A stretch of DNA of 13,279 nt from CAYZXL01 sp964482435 (GTDB lineage Bacteria; Auribacterota; JABMQX01). The notes under the pieces are model-generated. The model searched no databases and was not told the DNA's origin. It was given only the letters and a program-made list of their open reading frames with translations. Location of the stretch: assembly GCA_964482435.1 (NCBI GenBank), contig CAYZXL010000093.1:1-13279 (forward strand). Direction: 5' to 3'. Below, piece after piece: positions 6,376 to 13,150 of this stretch. The stretch's first letter is position 1. Every line of letters starts with the position of its first letter. The position numbers were made by a program, and so were the translations under genes.

Positions 6376-6418
6376 TCACCCCTGCCCCTCTCCACCCGAG
6401 GAGAGGGGATAGAGGTGA
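6376..6418. repeat. nested palindromic intergenic repeat
   Basis: CCCCTCTCC (6385-6393) and GGAGAGGGG (6400-6408) form a perfect 9-bp stem with loop ACCCGA. After a bulge, TCACC (6376-6380) pairs with GGTGA (6414-6418). The 'CTCACCCC...CCCCTCTCC...GGAGAGGGG...AGGTGA' arrangement is a frequent intergenic palindrome in environmental bacterial genomes. With no T-run it is a repeat rather than an intrinsic terminator. Confidence 0.65.
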
Positions 6419-6515
6419 AGGTCACCCCGAACCGTTGGTGCCTTTCGGGCGCACACCGCCAGCCTGCGCTGAGTCCCTCCGAAAGTGTGGCATTACACCC
6501 CGCAGAAACATCTCC

Positions 6516-6543
6516 TTGACCATTTTTCGCCGTTTGCTACCAT
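6516..6543 (+). promoter_or_regulatory. candidate promoter of the polysaccharide operon
   Basis: TTGACC (6516-6521, 5/6) and TACCAT (6538-6543, 4/6) are separated by 16 bases in the AT-richer part of the region. It would give a leader of about 165 nt before the wecB-like ATG at 6715. The fit is moderate and a weaker pair exists at 6595-6622, so the call is tentative. Confidence 0.35.
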
Positions 6544-6677
6544 ACGACGGTCCTTGGTTTTTCGCGTCTTGTGTTGCGGGGTTGTTCACGCTGTTTGGCC
6601 TTGGCTGCTTTGTTCGTATTGCGGTTCCTCAGCGATTACGCCGCGGAGCGGTGCGATAAGAGGTGTTCCCGGCGCGT

Positions 6678-6694
6678 GCAGGTGGTTCGCCTGC
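6678..6694 (+). promoter_or_regulatory. stem-loop just before the wecB ribosome-binding site
   Basis: GCAGGTG (6678-6684) pairs with CGCCTGC (6688-6694), including one G-U pair in RNA, around a GTT loop. The AAGGTG ribosome-binding site begins about four bases later. A hairpin at this place could modulate translation of the first gene; no riboswitch-like aptamer is evident. Confidence 0.3.
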
Positions 6695-6714
6695 TATAAG
6701 GTGTGTCGCAGAAC

Positions 6715-7878
6715 ATGAGAAAACTCTTGATAGTCTTCGGGACTCGCCCCGAAGCAATAAAGCTCGCGCCTCTGATAGCGGCGATTCGCCGCGAAAGCCG
6801 GCGGTTTCGCCTGAGGCTGTGGGTCACCGGTCAGCATCAGCGGATGCTCAAGCAGGTGCTGGATTTCTTCCGGATTTCCCCCGACCACGATTTGAGAATA
6901 ATGCGAGCAATGCAAGACCCGGCCGATGTCACTGCTCGTTGCCTCCACCGGCTGCGGGCCGTCCTTTTGCAGGAGAAGCCGGACCTTGTCATGGTTCAGG
7001 GAGACACCACGACGACTTTCGCTGCCGCCCTCAGCAGCTACTACCTGAAAATCCCCGTCGCGCACGTCGAGGCCGGTCTCAGGACGAATGACAAACTTCG
7101 TCCTCATCCCGAAGAACTCAACCGCAAGCTCACCACCGCGCTATCAGACCTTCACTTCGCCCCGACGGAATCCGCCCGGCAGAATCTTCTGGCGGAAGGC
7201 GTGCGTCCGAACGCGATTTTTGTGACCGGAAACACCGTCGTGGACGCTCTGCTTATGGCGATTGAGAGGATTGACGCCTCGCTAAGCGCACAAATCCGGA
7301 GGACGCAAAGGCTTTATCATTCCCTGTGTGGCGACGGTGAACGGAGGCTCCTTCTCGTAACCGGGCACCGGAGAGAAAACCTCGGCCCGAGGCTTAGAAA
7401 CATCTGCCTGGCGGTCAAAGACATCGCCGAGAGAAACGGCGACCTGCGAATCATCTATCCCGTTCACCTCAATCCGGAGGTCGGGCACATCGTCAAGAAG
7501 TGGATGAGCCGAGTCCGCAACGTCCATTTGCTCTGCCCTCTCGACTACGGCTCATTCGTCTTCCTCATGAAGCAGTGCTATCTCATTCTGACTGACTCCG
7601 GCGGGATTCAGGAAGAAGCTCCGACACTTCGCAAGCCTGTCCTCCTCATGCGAGACACTACGGAGCGACCGGAAGCCGTAGAGGTCGGCGCGGTCAGGCT
7701 CGTGGGGGCAGACCGCGACCGCATAGTCCGTGAAACACAGAATCTCCTCCACGACAAGGACGAGTACGCCAGAATGTCGAGAGGAATAAATCCCTTCGGC
7801 GATGGAAAAGCCTCGGCGCGGATTGTCGAGGTGCTGAAAAACTGGCGCCCGCCGCCCCGGAATCTAAGCCACATTTGA
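6715..7878 (+). CDS. wecB: non-hydrolysing UDP-N-acetylglucosamine 2-epimerase (WecB-like)
   Basis: Converts UDP-GlcNAc to UDP-ManNAc in the cytoplasm, a precursor for surface polysaccharides. The protein is 387 residues, close to the usual 370-390. The two-domain GT-B-like fold shows GTRPEAIKLAPL (9-20), TGQHQRML, and QGDTTTT with Asp97. Then come HVEAGLRT with Glu119, RPHPEELNR with Glu133/134, VTGNTVVDAL, and TGHRREN with His218. YPVHLNP and TDSGGIQEEAP (UDP binding) follow. These line up with the catalytic Asp95, Glu117, Glu131 and His213 known for E. coli WecB. The frame opens at GTG 6703, but the ATG at 6715 has AAGGTG upstream (spacer about 11) and starts right at the first strand. It is the first gene of the operon. 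No WecC-like dehydrogenase is seen, so ManNAc rather than ManNAcA may be used unless that gene lies elsewhere. Confidence 0.94.
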   Translation: MRKLLIVFGTRPEAIKLAPLIAAIRRESRRFRLRLWVTGQHQRMLKQVLDFFRISPDHDLRIMRAMQDPADVTARCLHRLRAVLLQEKPDLVMVQGDTTTTFAAALSSYYLKIPVAHVEAGLRTNDKLRPHPEELNRKLTTALSDLHFAPTESARQNLLAEGVRPNAIFVTGNTVVDALLMAIERIDASLSAQIRRTQRLYHSLCGDGERRLLLVTGHRRENLGPRLRNICLAVKDIAERNGDLRIIYPVHLNPEVGHIVKKWMSRVRNVHLLCPLDYGSFVFLMKQCYLILTDSGGIQEEAPTLRKPVLLMRDTTERPEAVEVGAVRLVGADRDRIVRETQNLLHDKDEYARMSRGINPFGDGKASARIVEVLKNWRPPPRNLSHI

Positions 7879-7980
7879 TTCGGCGCCTGCACGGGCGTCT
7901 GTATGCCGAAGATAGCGTTGCGGAACTCGGCGTGCTATCATTGGGACGAACCTCGCGGACGGTGGAAGAGACGATTGACA

Positions 7981-8793
7981 GTGACAGCATCGAACCAAAT
8001 CTGCAAATCGAAATGCCAGGCGGTCATCCTCTGCGGCGGCAAAGGAACCCGAATGGGCGGAACCGTCAACAGCGTCAAAAAAGAGCTTGTCGAAATCGGC
8101 GACCGCCCGATGATCTGGCACGTAATGAAGATTTTCTCGTCGGTCGGCTTTGAGGATTTCGTTCTGCCCCTCGGCTATCGGGGACAGGACATTCGGCGAT
8201 ACTTCCTCGAATATAATCTCATGCACTCACCGGTCTCGTACACGATCGGCGCCCGCGAGCCTGTCATCTATGGGCAGACGCCGGAGAGCAACTGGCGGGT
8301 AACAATGGTGGATACCGGGCTGGATGCCAACAAGGGCGCACGGATCAAGCTCGTCGAACAGTACGTAGTTACTGATCCGTTTCTCGTGACTTACGGAGAT
8401 GGCGTCGGAAACATTGATATTCGCGCCCTGGTTGAGTTTCACGAGAAGCACGGGAGGCTCGCAACGGTCACAGGCGTCAGGACCGTCTCCCAGTACGGCT
8501 TGATGCGCGCGGACGGCGGCCAGGTCGTCGAATATCTTCAGTATCCTCTCCAGAAGGAGTGGACAAATGCCGGATTCATGGTCTTCAGCCGGTCGGTTTT
8601 CGAGTACCTTGCCGCAGATAACTCGGTTGACCTGGAGAGCGGTCTTCTCACCCGACTCGCCAGCGAAGGTCAACTGATGATGTACCGCCACGACGGATTC
8701 TGGAGTTCGGCAGACACCTTCAGGGAGGTTCAGATACTGAACGACCTCTGGCAGTCCGGGCAGGCTCCGTGGAAGGTATGGTACACGATGTGA
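7981..8793 (+). CDS. rfbF: glucose-1-phosphate cytidylyltransferase (RfbF/DdhA-like)
   Basis: Makes CDP-glucose from CTP and glucose-1-phosphate, the entry step to CDP-3,6-dideoxyhexoses. The protein is 270 residues from the GTG at 7981 (Salmonella RfbF 257). It carries the nucleotidyltransferase signature AVILCGGKGTRM, then ELVEIGDRPMIWHVMKIFSSVGF. YGDGVGNIDI contains the metal-binding Asp, NAGFMVFSRSVFEYL follows, and it ends in FWSSADTFREV and SGQAPWKVW, the ending typical of RfbF. The usual PKP of the second motif is KKE here. The frame is open back to an ATG at 7903, but those residues are not family-like. GGAAGAG at 7964-7970 fits a start at GTG 7981 or TTG 7975 instead. It lies about 100 bases after the epimerase and 47 before the dehydratase gene. 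Confidence 0.88.
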   Translation: MTASNQICKSKCQAVILCGGKGTRMGGTVNSVKKELVEIGDRPMIWHVMKIFSSVGFEDFVLPLGYRGQDIRRYFLEYNLMHSPVSYTIGAREPVIYGQTPESNWRVTMVDTGLDANKGARIKLVEQYVVTDPFLVTYGDGVGNIDIRALVEFHEKHGRLATVTGVRTVSQYGLMRADGGQVVEYLQYPLQKEWTNAGFMVFSRSVFEYLAADNSVDLESGLLTRLASEGQLMMYRHDGFWSSADTFREVQILNDLWQSGQAPWKVWYTM

Positions 8794-8840
8794 TGAAACG
8801 AGAAAGGTGGCTTTACCAGGAGAGGACAAAGGCTGTATAG

Positions 8841-9890
8841 ATGAAAAAACCATTTGACGTGCCCAGCCACGGCGCTTCATACGGCGCGGCCGGGACCAGC
8901 GAAAAGCGATTCTGGCATGACAAGCAAGTCCTGGTGACCGGCTGCACAGGGCTATTGGGGTCGTGGCTCACGATCGCACTCGTTGACCGCGGGGCGAATG
9001 TGGTCGGGCTGGTGTACGACGAGAACCCGAGGTCAGAGTTGGCAAGGTCCGGTTACCTTGGTCGAATCACGGTTCTTCGGGGTTCGGTAACCGATTTTGG
9101 GTTAATGGAGCGCCTCCTCAACGATTTCGAGATCGAAATTGTTTTTCACCTGGCGGGGCAGGCTCTTGTGACCGTAGCGATTCGTAACCCGCTCTCGACG
9201 TTCGAGACAAATATCCGCGGGGCATGGAATGTGCTTGAGGCGGTTCGCAGGTCGAAAAAGGTCGAGCGGGTAATTCTGACCTCGTCCGACAAAGCTTATG
9301 GCGACCACGAAGTGCTTCCTTACACGGAAAGCGCACCGCTGGAGGGGCGTCATCCGTACGACGTGTCCAAGTCGTGCGGCGACCTGATAGGCCTGGCTTA
9401 CGCCCACACTTACAATCTCCCACTGGCGGTAACGCGCTGCGGAAACATTTATGGTGGAGGGGACCTGCACTGGGAGCGTATCGTGCCGGGGACGGTCCGC
9501 AGCGCGCTTCGGGGCGAGCGGCCCGTCATTCGGAGCGATGGCTCGCCGAAGCGCGACTACATCTACGTGAAGGATATTGTTTCCGCTTATCTTCTGATTG
9601 CGGAAAAGCTGGACGACGCCTCTCTACGTGGCGAGCCTTTCAACATCGGGCACAATTCTCCGTTGACCGTCCTTGAGATGGTTCGTGAGATTCTTGATGT
9701 CGTCGGGCGAACGGACATTGAGCCTTTGATTCTGAACGAAGCCAAGCACGAAATCCAAAACCAGTACCTCGACAGCAGCAAGGCTCGAGAGGTTCTCGGT
9801 TGGGAGTCGGCTTATTCCCTGAAGGATGGCCTCCGCGAGACGGTCGAGTGGTATCGGGACTTCTTGCGAGGGGAGAACGAGATTCCATGA
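8841..9890 (+). CDS. rfbG: CDP-glucose 4,6-dehydratase-like extended SDR (RfbG/DdhB-like)
   Basis: Expected to convert CDP-glucose to CDP-4-dehydro-6-deoxyglucose with NAD+. The 349-residue protein has the Rossmann motif TGCTGLLGSWL (33-43), FHLAGQ, and NPLSTFETNIRGAWNVLEA. The active site TSSDKAYGD places Ser148-Ser149-Asp150-Lys151, with the catalytic pair Tyr173-x3-Lys177 in HPYDVSKSCGDL. RCGNIYGGGD and RDYIYVKDIVSAYL follow, as in sugar 4,6-dehydratases. The Asp-Lys step typical of dehydratases, as opposed to epimerases, is present. The first motif differs from the usual TGHTGFKGSW of RfbG, and relatives of this form are often labelled GDP-mannose dehydratases, so the CDP-glucose assignment leans on the RfbF and RfbH neighbours. 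AAAGG lies eight bases before the ATG. Its stop overlaps the next start by four bases (ATGA). Confidence 0.82.
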   Translation: MKKPFDVPSHGASYGAAGTSEKRFWHDKQVLVTGCTGLLGSWLTIALVDRGANVVGLVYDENPRSELARSGYLGRITVLRGSVTDFGLMERLLNDFEIEIVFHLAGQALVTVAIRNPLSTFETNIRGAWNVLEAVRRSKKVERVILTSSDKAYGDHEVLPYTESAPLEGRHPYDVSKSCGDLIGLAYAHTYNLPLAVTRCGNIYGGGDLHWERIVPGTVRSALRGERPVIRSDGSPKRDYIYVKDIVSAYLLIAEKLDDASLRGEPFNIGHNSPLTVLEMVREILDVVGRTDIEPLILNEAKHEIQNQYLDSSKAREVLGWESAYSLKDGLRETVEWYRDFLRGENEIP

Positions 9891-10870
9891 ACCTCGCAGG
9901 AAGCCGCTGCTTGGTGACGGGGGCGACCGGCTTCATCGGCCGGCACCTTGTCAATAGGCTGGTCAGGGAGTCCGCGGAAGTCTTCTGCCTCGTCGAGCCA
10001 GGAGCCGACACGTCCGAACTTGAGTTGCTCGGCGGACTTTCGGGAATATCCTCTGCCGACCTGACCGACGAGAGAGCCGTTCGGCGCGTTGTTTCGGGGA
10101 AAAAGCCTTCTGTTGTGTTTCACCTCGCGGCTGTCGGCGTTGCCGACCCGGGAATTGAGCCGCTGCGTGCCGTCAAGGTGAACGTCGAAGGAACCCTGAA
10201 TCTTCTCGTTGCTCTCGACGGTTCCTTCGACCTCTTTCTCAACACAGGCACTTGCCACGAATACGGGAGCGCTCCCGCTGCCTTTCGGGAAACCACGCCG
10301 CCCGCCCCAGGCACCATGTACGCTGCTTCTAAAGTCGCGGCATGGCATTTCTGTAACCTTTTCTTCGACACCAGGGGCTGGCCCATAGCGACCTTGCGCC
10401 TCTTCACCGTTTATGGCCCGCGTCAGTCGCCGAAAACTCTTGTCCCTTCCGTCATTCTTTCCGCTTTGACAAAGCGAGAGCTGCCCATGACAAGCGGTGA
10501 CCAGGTCCGCGACTTCATTTTCGTGGACGACGTCGTTGAGGGCTTTCTCCTCGCCGCCAAGAATCCCGCCTCCGCCGGCAAAACGATAAACCTCTGCTCT
10601 GGATGCGGCGTCTCCCTCAGGGAGCTGGTTTCAAAAGTGGAAGCTCTCGTCGGGCCCGTTCCCGTCAACTTGGGCTTACTCCCTCCCCGCCCCGGTGAAG
10701 CTTCTCAGATAATCGGCGACAATTCGGTTGCCAGAGAACTTCTCGGCTGGGTGCCGAAAGTGGGCCTGAAAAAAGGGCTTGCCCTCACCGTTGAGTGGTT
10801 CAGGCAGGGAGTCAAGGAAGGAATAATGCACCGTGATTCGTCGGGAGCCATGAATGGAGAAAGTGGATGA
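9887..10870 (+). CDS. extended SDR, probable CDP-dideoxyhexose synthase/epimerase
   Basis: A 327-residue NAD(P)-dependent sugar-nucleotide SDR: Rossmann motif TGATGFIG (11-18), VVFHLAA (76-82), Thr120/Thr122 in LNTGTCHEYG, the pair Tyr145-x3-Lys149 in MYAASKVAAW, RLFTVYGPRQSP, and RDFIFVDDVVEGFLLA. By position between the dehydratase and the 3-dehydrase it most likely acts on the CDP-4-keto sugar, either reducing C4 as abequose/paratose synthases do or epimerising. The Asp-Lys dehydratase step is missing, so it is not a second 4,6-dehydratase. The ATG at 9887 overlaps the previous stop (translational coupling). The frame extends upstream, but that part duplicates the preceding gene. It runs 17 bases into rfbH. 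The exact product sugar cannot be read from sequence. Confidence 0.82.
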   Translation: MNLAGSRCLVTGATGFIGRHLVNRLVRESAEVFCLVEPGADTSELELLGGLSGISSADLTDERAVRRVVSGKKPSVVFHLAAVGVADPGIEPLRAVKVNVEGTLNLLVALDGSFDLFLNTGTCHEYGSAPAAFRETTPPAPGTMYAASKVAAWHFCNLFFDTRGWPIATLRLFTVYGPRQSPKTLVPSVILSALTKRELPMTSGDQVRDFIFVDDVVEGFLLAAKNPASAGKTINLCSGCGVSLRELVSKVEALVGPVPVNLGLLPPRPGEASQIIGDNSVARELLGWVPKVGLKKGLALTVEWFRQGVKEGIMHRDSSGAMNGESG

Positions 10871-12173
10871 ATTGACTGAAGAAATTCTGGCCAAGGTTGA
10901 GGAGTTTTATCGTGTCGCTCATTTTCCCAAGCCTTTCCGTCCCGGCCAGACCAAGATTCCCTATGCAGGCCGCGTTTTCGACGAACGCGAAGTCAAGGCT
11001 ATGGTTAAAGCGGTCCTCGATTTCTGGCTCACGCTCGGCCCCTATGCCGACGAGTTTGAAGGCAAGCTCAAATCTTTCCTCGGCGTGTCGGATGCAGTTC
11101 TTGTGAACTCGGGGTCATCAGCGAACCTCCTCGCGGTCAGCACCCTTTGCTCAAAAGAACTCGACGAGCACCTCCGCCCCGGCGACGAAGTAATAACCCC
11201 CGCCGTAACATTTCCCACAACCGTAGCCCCTCTTGTGCAGAACAACCTCGTTCCGGTTTTCGTGGATTGCGAGCTCGGCACGTACAACATTGACCCCGCT
11301 CTTCTCGACGGTGCCGTCTCCAGGCGTACTCGGGCAATTCTCCTCCTTCACAACCTCGGGAACCCCTGCGACATGGACGCGATGATGGATTTTGCTCGGA
11401 AGCATCGCCTCTTCGTCATCGAGGACGTCTGCGATGCCCTGGGCTCTCGTTACAATGGCCGCTCCGTTGGGACGTTCGGCGACCTGGCGACGTTGAGCTT
11501 CTACCCGGCTCATCACATAACCACTGGGGAAGGCGGCGCTGTGGCCACGAGCGACAATCGCCTTGCTGGCATCGCTCGCTCCATCCGCGATTGGGGTCGT
11601 GCTTGCTATTGCACGCATCGCACGACAAGTCCGCTTGGCGCCTGCGGCAAGCGCTTCGATTTTGAGATTCCGGGCATGCCCGGAACCTATGACCACCGCT
11701 ACATCTACACAAACATCGGATATAATCTTAGACCTACGGACATCCAGGCGGCGCTCGGCTCGGTTCAGATGGACAAGCTCTCGCAGTTCAACGAGGCTCG
11801 GCAGCGAAATTTCTGGCGACTTCATTCCGGGCTGAAGGATTTTGAGGAATTCTTGATTTTGCCGTCCTGGAGGCCCGAGGCCCAAGTTGCCTGGTTCGCG
11901 TACCCCATCACGGTTCGCGAATCAGCCCCCTTCACCCGCAGGGAACTCGTCGTGTGGTTGGAAGACGGACTTATTCAGACTCGATTTCTCTTCGCGGGCA
12001 ACATCCTGCGCCAGCCGGGTTACGAGGGTATTCCCCATCGGGTCGCTGGCACTCTGGTTAACTCGGATATGGTAATGCGGAACTCGTTTTTCGTCGGTGT
12101 GTATCCGGGTTTGCACGACGAGCACATTGACTACATGCTCGAGAGGTTTCGGGGGTTCTTCTCGCGCTTGTGA
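10854..12173 (+). CDS. rfbH: CDP-4-keto-6-deoxyglucose-3-dehydrase (E1, RfbH/DdhC), PMP and [2Fe-2S] enzyme
   Basis: Removes the C3 hydroxyl from CDP-4-keto-6-deoxyglucose using pyridoxamine phosphate and an iron-sulfur cluster, the key step to 3,6-dideoxyhexoses. The protein is 439 residues and family-typical. It has the aminotransferase-like NSGSSANLLA (85-94), PGDEVITPAVTFPTTVAP, and EDVCDALGS with Asp191. In FYPAHHITTGEGGAV the catalytic His220 replaces the PLP lysine of ordinary aminotransferases. Cluster ligands are Cys193, Cys251, Cys253 and Cys264. The first three keep the known Cys-X57-Cys-X-Cys spacing, but the last gap is X10 instead of X7. GGGAG lies six bases before the ATG at 10854, inside the end of the preceding gene. 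Its electron-transfer partner RfbI/DdhD is absent from the window. Confidence 0.95.
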   Translation: MEKVDELTEEILAKVEEFYRVAHFPKPFRPGQTKIPYAGRVFDEREVKAMVKAVLDFWLTLGPYADEFEGKLKSFLGVSDAVLVNSGSSANLLAVSTLCSKELDEHLRPGDEVITPAVTFPTTVAPLVQNNLVPVFVDCELGTYNIDPALLDGAVSRRTRAILLLHNLGNPCDMDAMMDFARKHRLFVIEDVCDALGSRYNGRSVGTFGDLATLSFYPAHHITTGEGGAVATSDNRLAGIARSIRDWGRACYCTHRTTSPLGACGKRFDFEIPGMPGTYDHRYIYTNIGYNLRPTDIQAALGSVQMDKLSQFNEARQRNFWRLHSGLKDFEEFLILPSWRPEAQVAWFAYPITVRESAPFTRRELVVWLEDGLIQTRFLFAGNILRQPGYEGIPHRVAGTLVNSDMVMRNSFFVGVYPGLHDEHIDYMLERFRGFFSRL

Positions 12174-12316
12174 AAGTTGCGATTAGTGCAAACGGTCAAA
12201 GAAATCAGCCACCGCAGAGAACGCAGAGACCGCCGAGAAGGGGAGCTCTGGGCTTGGCAAAACCCAGCGTCACTGGACGCCCTGCGCGTGGTTTGCGATC
12301 GAAGGTTGAACTCGGA
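12174..12316 (+). other. leader between rfbH and the glycosyltransferase with repeat DNA
   Basis: The 143 bases are open in the glycosyltransferase frame from a GTG at 12170 that overlaps the rfbH stop, but the translation (NQPPQRTQRPPRRGALG and onward) is low-complexity and not part of the family fold. The purine-rich 9-nt repeat occupies 12211-12240. I treat it as a repeat insertion before the true start at 12317, not as an N-terminal domain. Confidence 0.5.
12211..12240 (+). repeat. tandem purine-rich 9-nt repeat
   Basis: Three 9-nt units, GCAGAGAAC (12214-12222), GCAGAGACC (12223-12231) and GCCGAGAAG (12232-12240), stand after ACC. 'ACCGCAGAGAACGCAGAG' type tandems occur widely between genes of environmental bacteria. 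The same unit type appears on the coding strand inside the wbaP-type gene at 2480-2518. Confidence 0.6.
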
Positions 12317-13150
12317 ATGAAACTCAGCATCATCATTTGCGCTTACAACGAAAAGCAAACGATTTTGACCGTTCTCGACGGCGTCAAGGCGGTGTCTCTT
12401 GGCCCCGGCTGGGAAAAGGAGATCATCGTCGTGGACAACTTTTCTACCGACGGCACCCGCGAGCTTCTGAAAGAGGCCGCGAGAAACTCAGCGACCGTCG
12501 AAGCGCGGGAGAGTGCTCGCGCGTTGCGTCCGCAAGATAGCTCGAGCCGTCGCCGTTCCAGGGGCCGCGAGCAAAGTGCTACTGCCGCGCCGCCGACACA
12601 GCTCAAGGTGATCCTCCATCCTCGAAACCTCGGCAAAGGCGCCTCTATCCGCACCGCCATTGAAAACTGCACGGGCGACTACGCAATCATCCAGGACGCC
12701 GACCTGGAGTACGACCCCGCCGAAATCCCCCGGTTTTTGGAGAAGGCTCTCTCCGACGGCGCCGATGCGGTTTACGGCTCGCGCACAATCGGGGGCAAGG
12801 TCAAATACATCTACGCCCGAAACTATTGGGGCGTGCGCTTTTTGACTTCCCTGACGAACCTGCTGTTCAACGCCCGGTACACCGACGTCGCCACCGCGAG
12901 CAAAATGGTTCGCGCTTCCGTCCTGAAGTCCTTGAAGCTGAAGTGCTCCGGCTTTGACCTCGACTTCGAGCTGAGCAACAAATTGGCTAAACGCCGCTGC
13001 CGGGTTATAGAGATACCAATCACTTATTGGCCCCGTTCCATCGCCGAAGGCAAAAAAATCCGCGCCAGAGACGGCCTTTCGGCCCTCTTTCAAATCCTCA
13101 AAGACCGGATCCTTCCCTCTCCTTCTCGGAAGGGTCCTCCGCGCCCATAG
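12317..13150 (+). CDS. family 2 glycosyltransferase, DPM/dolichol-phosphate-glucose synthase-like
   Basis: A GT-A enzyme that likely transfers a sugar from a nucleotide donor to a polyprenyl-phosphate or growing glycan at the cytoplasmic face. The protein is 277 residues: KLSIIICAYNEKQTI (2-16), IIVVDNFSTDGT (36-47), NLGKGASIRTAI (104-115), and the metal-binding Asp127-Ala-Asp129 in QDADLEYDP. GSRTIGG, SKMVRASVL, CSGFDLDFELSNKLAK and ITYWPRSIAEGKKIRARDG are all conserved in DPM-like enzymes of O-antigen clusters. There is no C-terminal membrane helix. The ATG at 12317 starts directly at the first strand. Upstream, a GTG at 12170 would add 49 low-complexity residues. Residues 57-95 form an unusual Arg/Ser/Ala-rich insertion. 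The C-terminal SPSRKGPPRP is encoded within an inverted repeat. Donor and acceptor are unknown. Confidence 0.9.
   Translation: MKLSIIICAYNEKQTILTVLDGVKAVSLGPGWEKEIIVVDNFSTDGTRELLKEAARNSATVEARESARALRPQDSSSRRRSRGREQSATAAPPTQLKVILHPRNLGKGASIRTAIENCTGDYAIIQDADLEYDPAEIPRFLEKALSDGADAVYGSRTIGGKVKYIYARNYWGVRFLTSLTNLLFNARYTDVATASKMVRASVLKSLKLKCSGFDLDFELSNKLAKRRCRVIEIPITYWPRSIAEGKKIRARDGLSALFQILKDRILPSPSRKGPPRP
12485..12601 (+). repeat. in-frame repeat-like insertion in the glycosyltransferase
   Basis: Residues 57-95 lie between helix RELLKEAAR and the strand LKVILHPRNLG, where relatives have only a few residues. The segment is low-complexity (Arg, Ser, Ala, Gln), GC-rich and keeps the frame. It contains GCGCGG near its start and CCGCGC near its end as possible terminal inverted sequence. 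The position in a surface loop explains why the enzyme could tolerate it. That it is a mobile repeat is inference; its origin is not recognised. Confidence 0.45.
13107..13137. repeat. imperfect inverted repeat at the 3' end of the glycosyltransferase gene
   Basis: GGATCCTTCC (13107-13116) and GGAAGGGTCC (13128-13137) pair with one mismatch around an 11-base pyrimidine loop. It encodes the last, non-conserved residues of the glycosyltransferase. No T-run follows, so it is probably a repeat rather than a terminator. Confidence 0.45.

Larger units (their letters stand above)
6245..6714. other. 470-base leader region before the sugar-nucleotide operon
   Basis: This region lies between the minus-strand marR unit and the plus-strand operon. 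It carries the palindromic repeat at 6376-6418, a candidate promoter at 6516-6543 and a stem-loop at 6678-6694 near the first start codon. No JUMPstart/ops (GGCGGTAG) element was found. Open frames through the region lack start signals and read through the palindrome, so none is called. Confidence 0.5.

Noticed and set aside
11151..11885. 244-codon minus-strand open frame
   Set aside because: Lies wholly inside rfbH, whose cluster ligands and active site are intact; a high-GC shadow frame.
12211..12240. CRISPR-like array
   Set aside because: Units are 9 nt, directly tandem, without spacers; this is a simple tandem repeat.
13107..13137. Rho-independent terminator of the operon
   Set aside because: The hairpin is inside the coding sequence and is not followed by a T-run.
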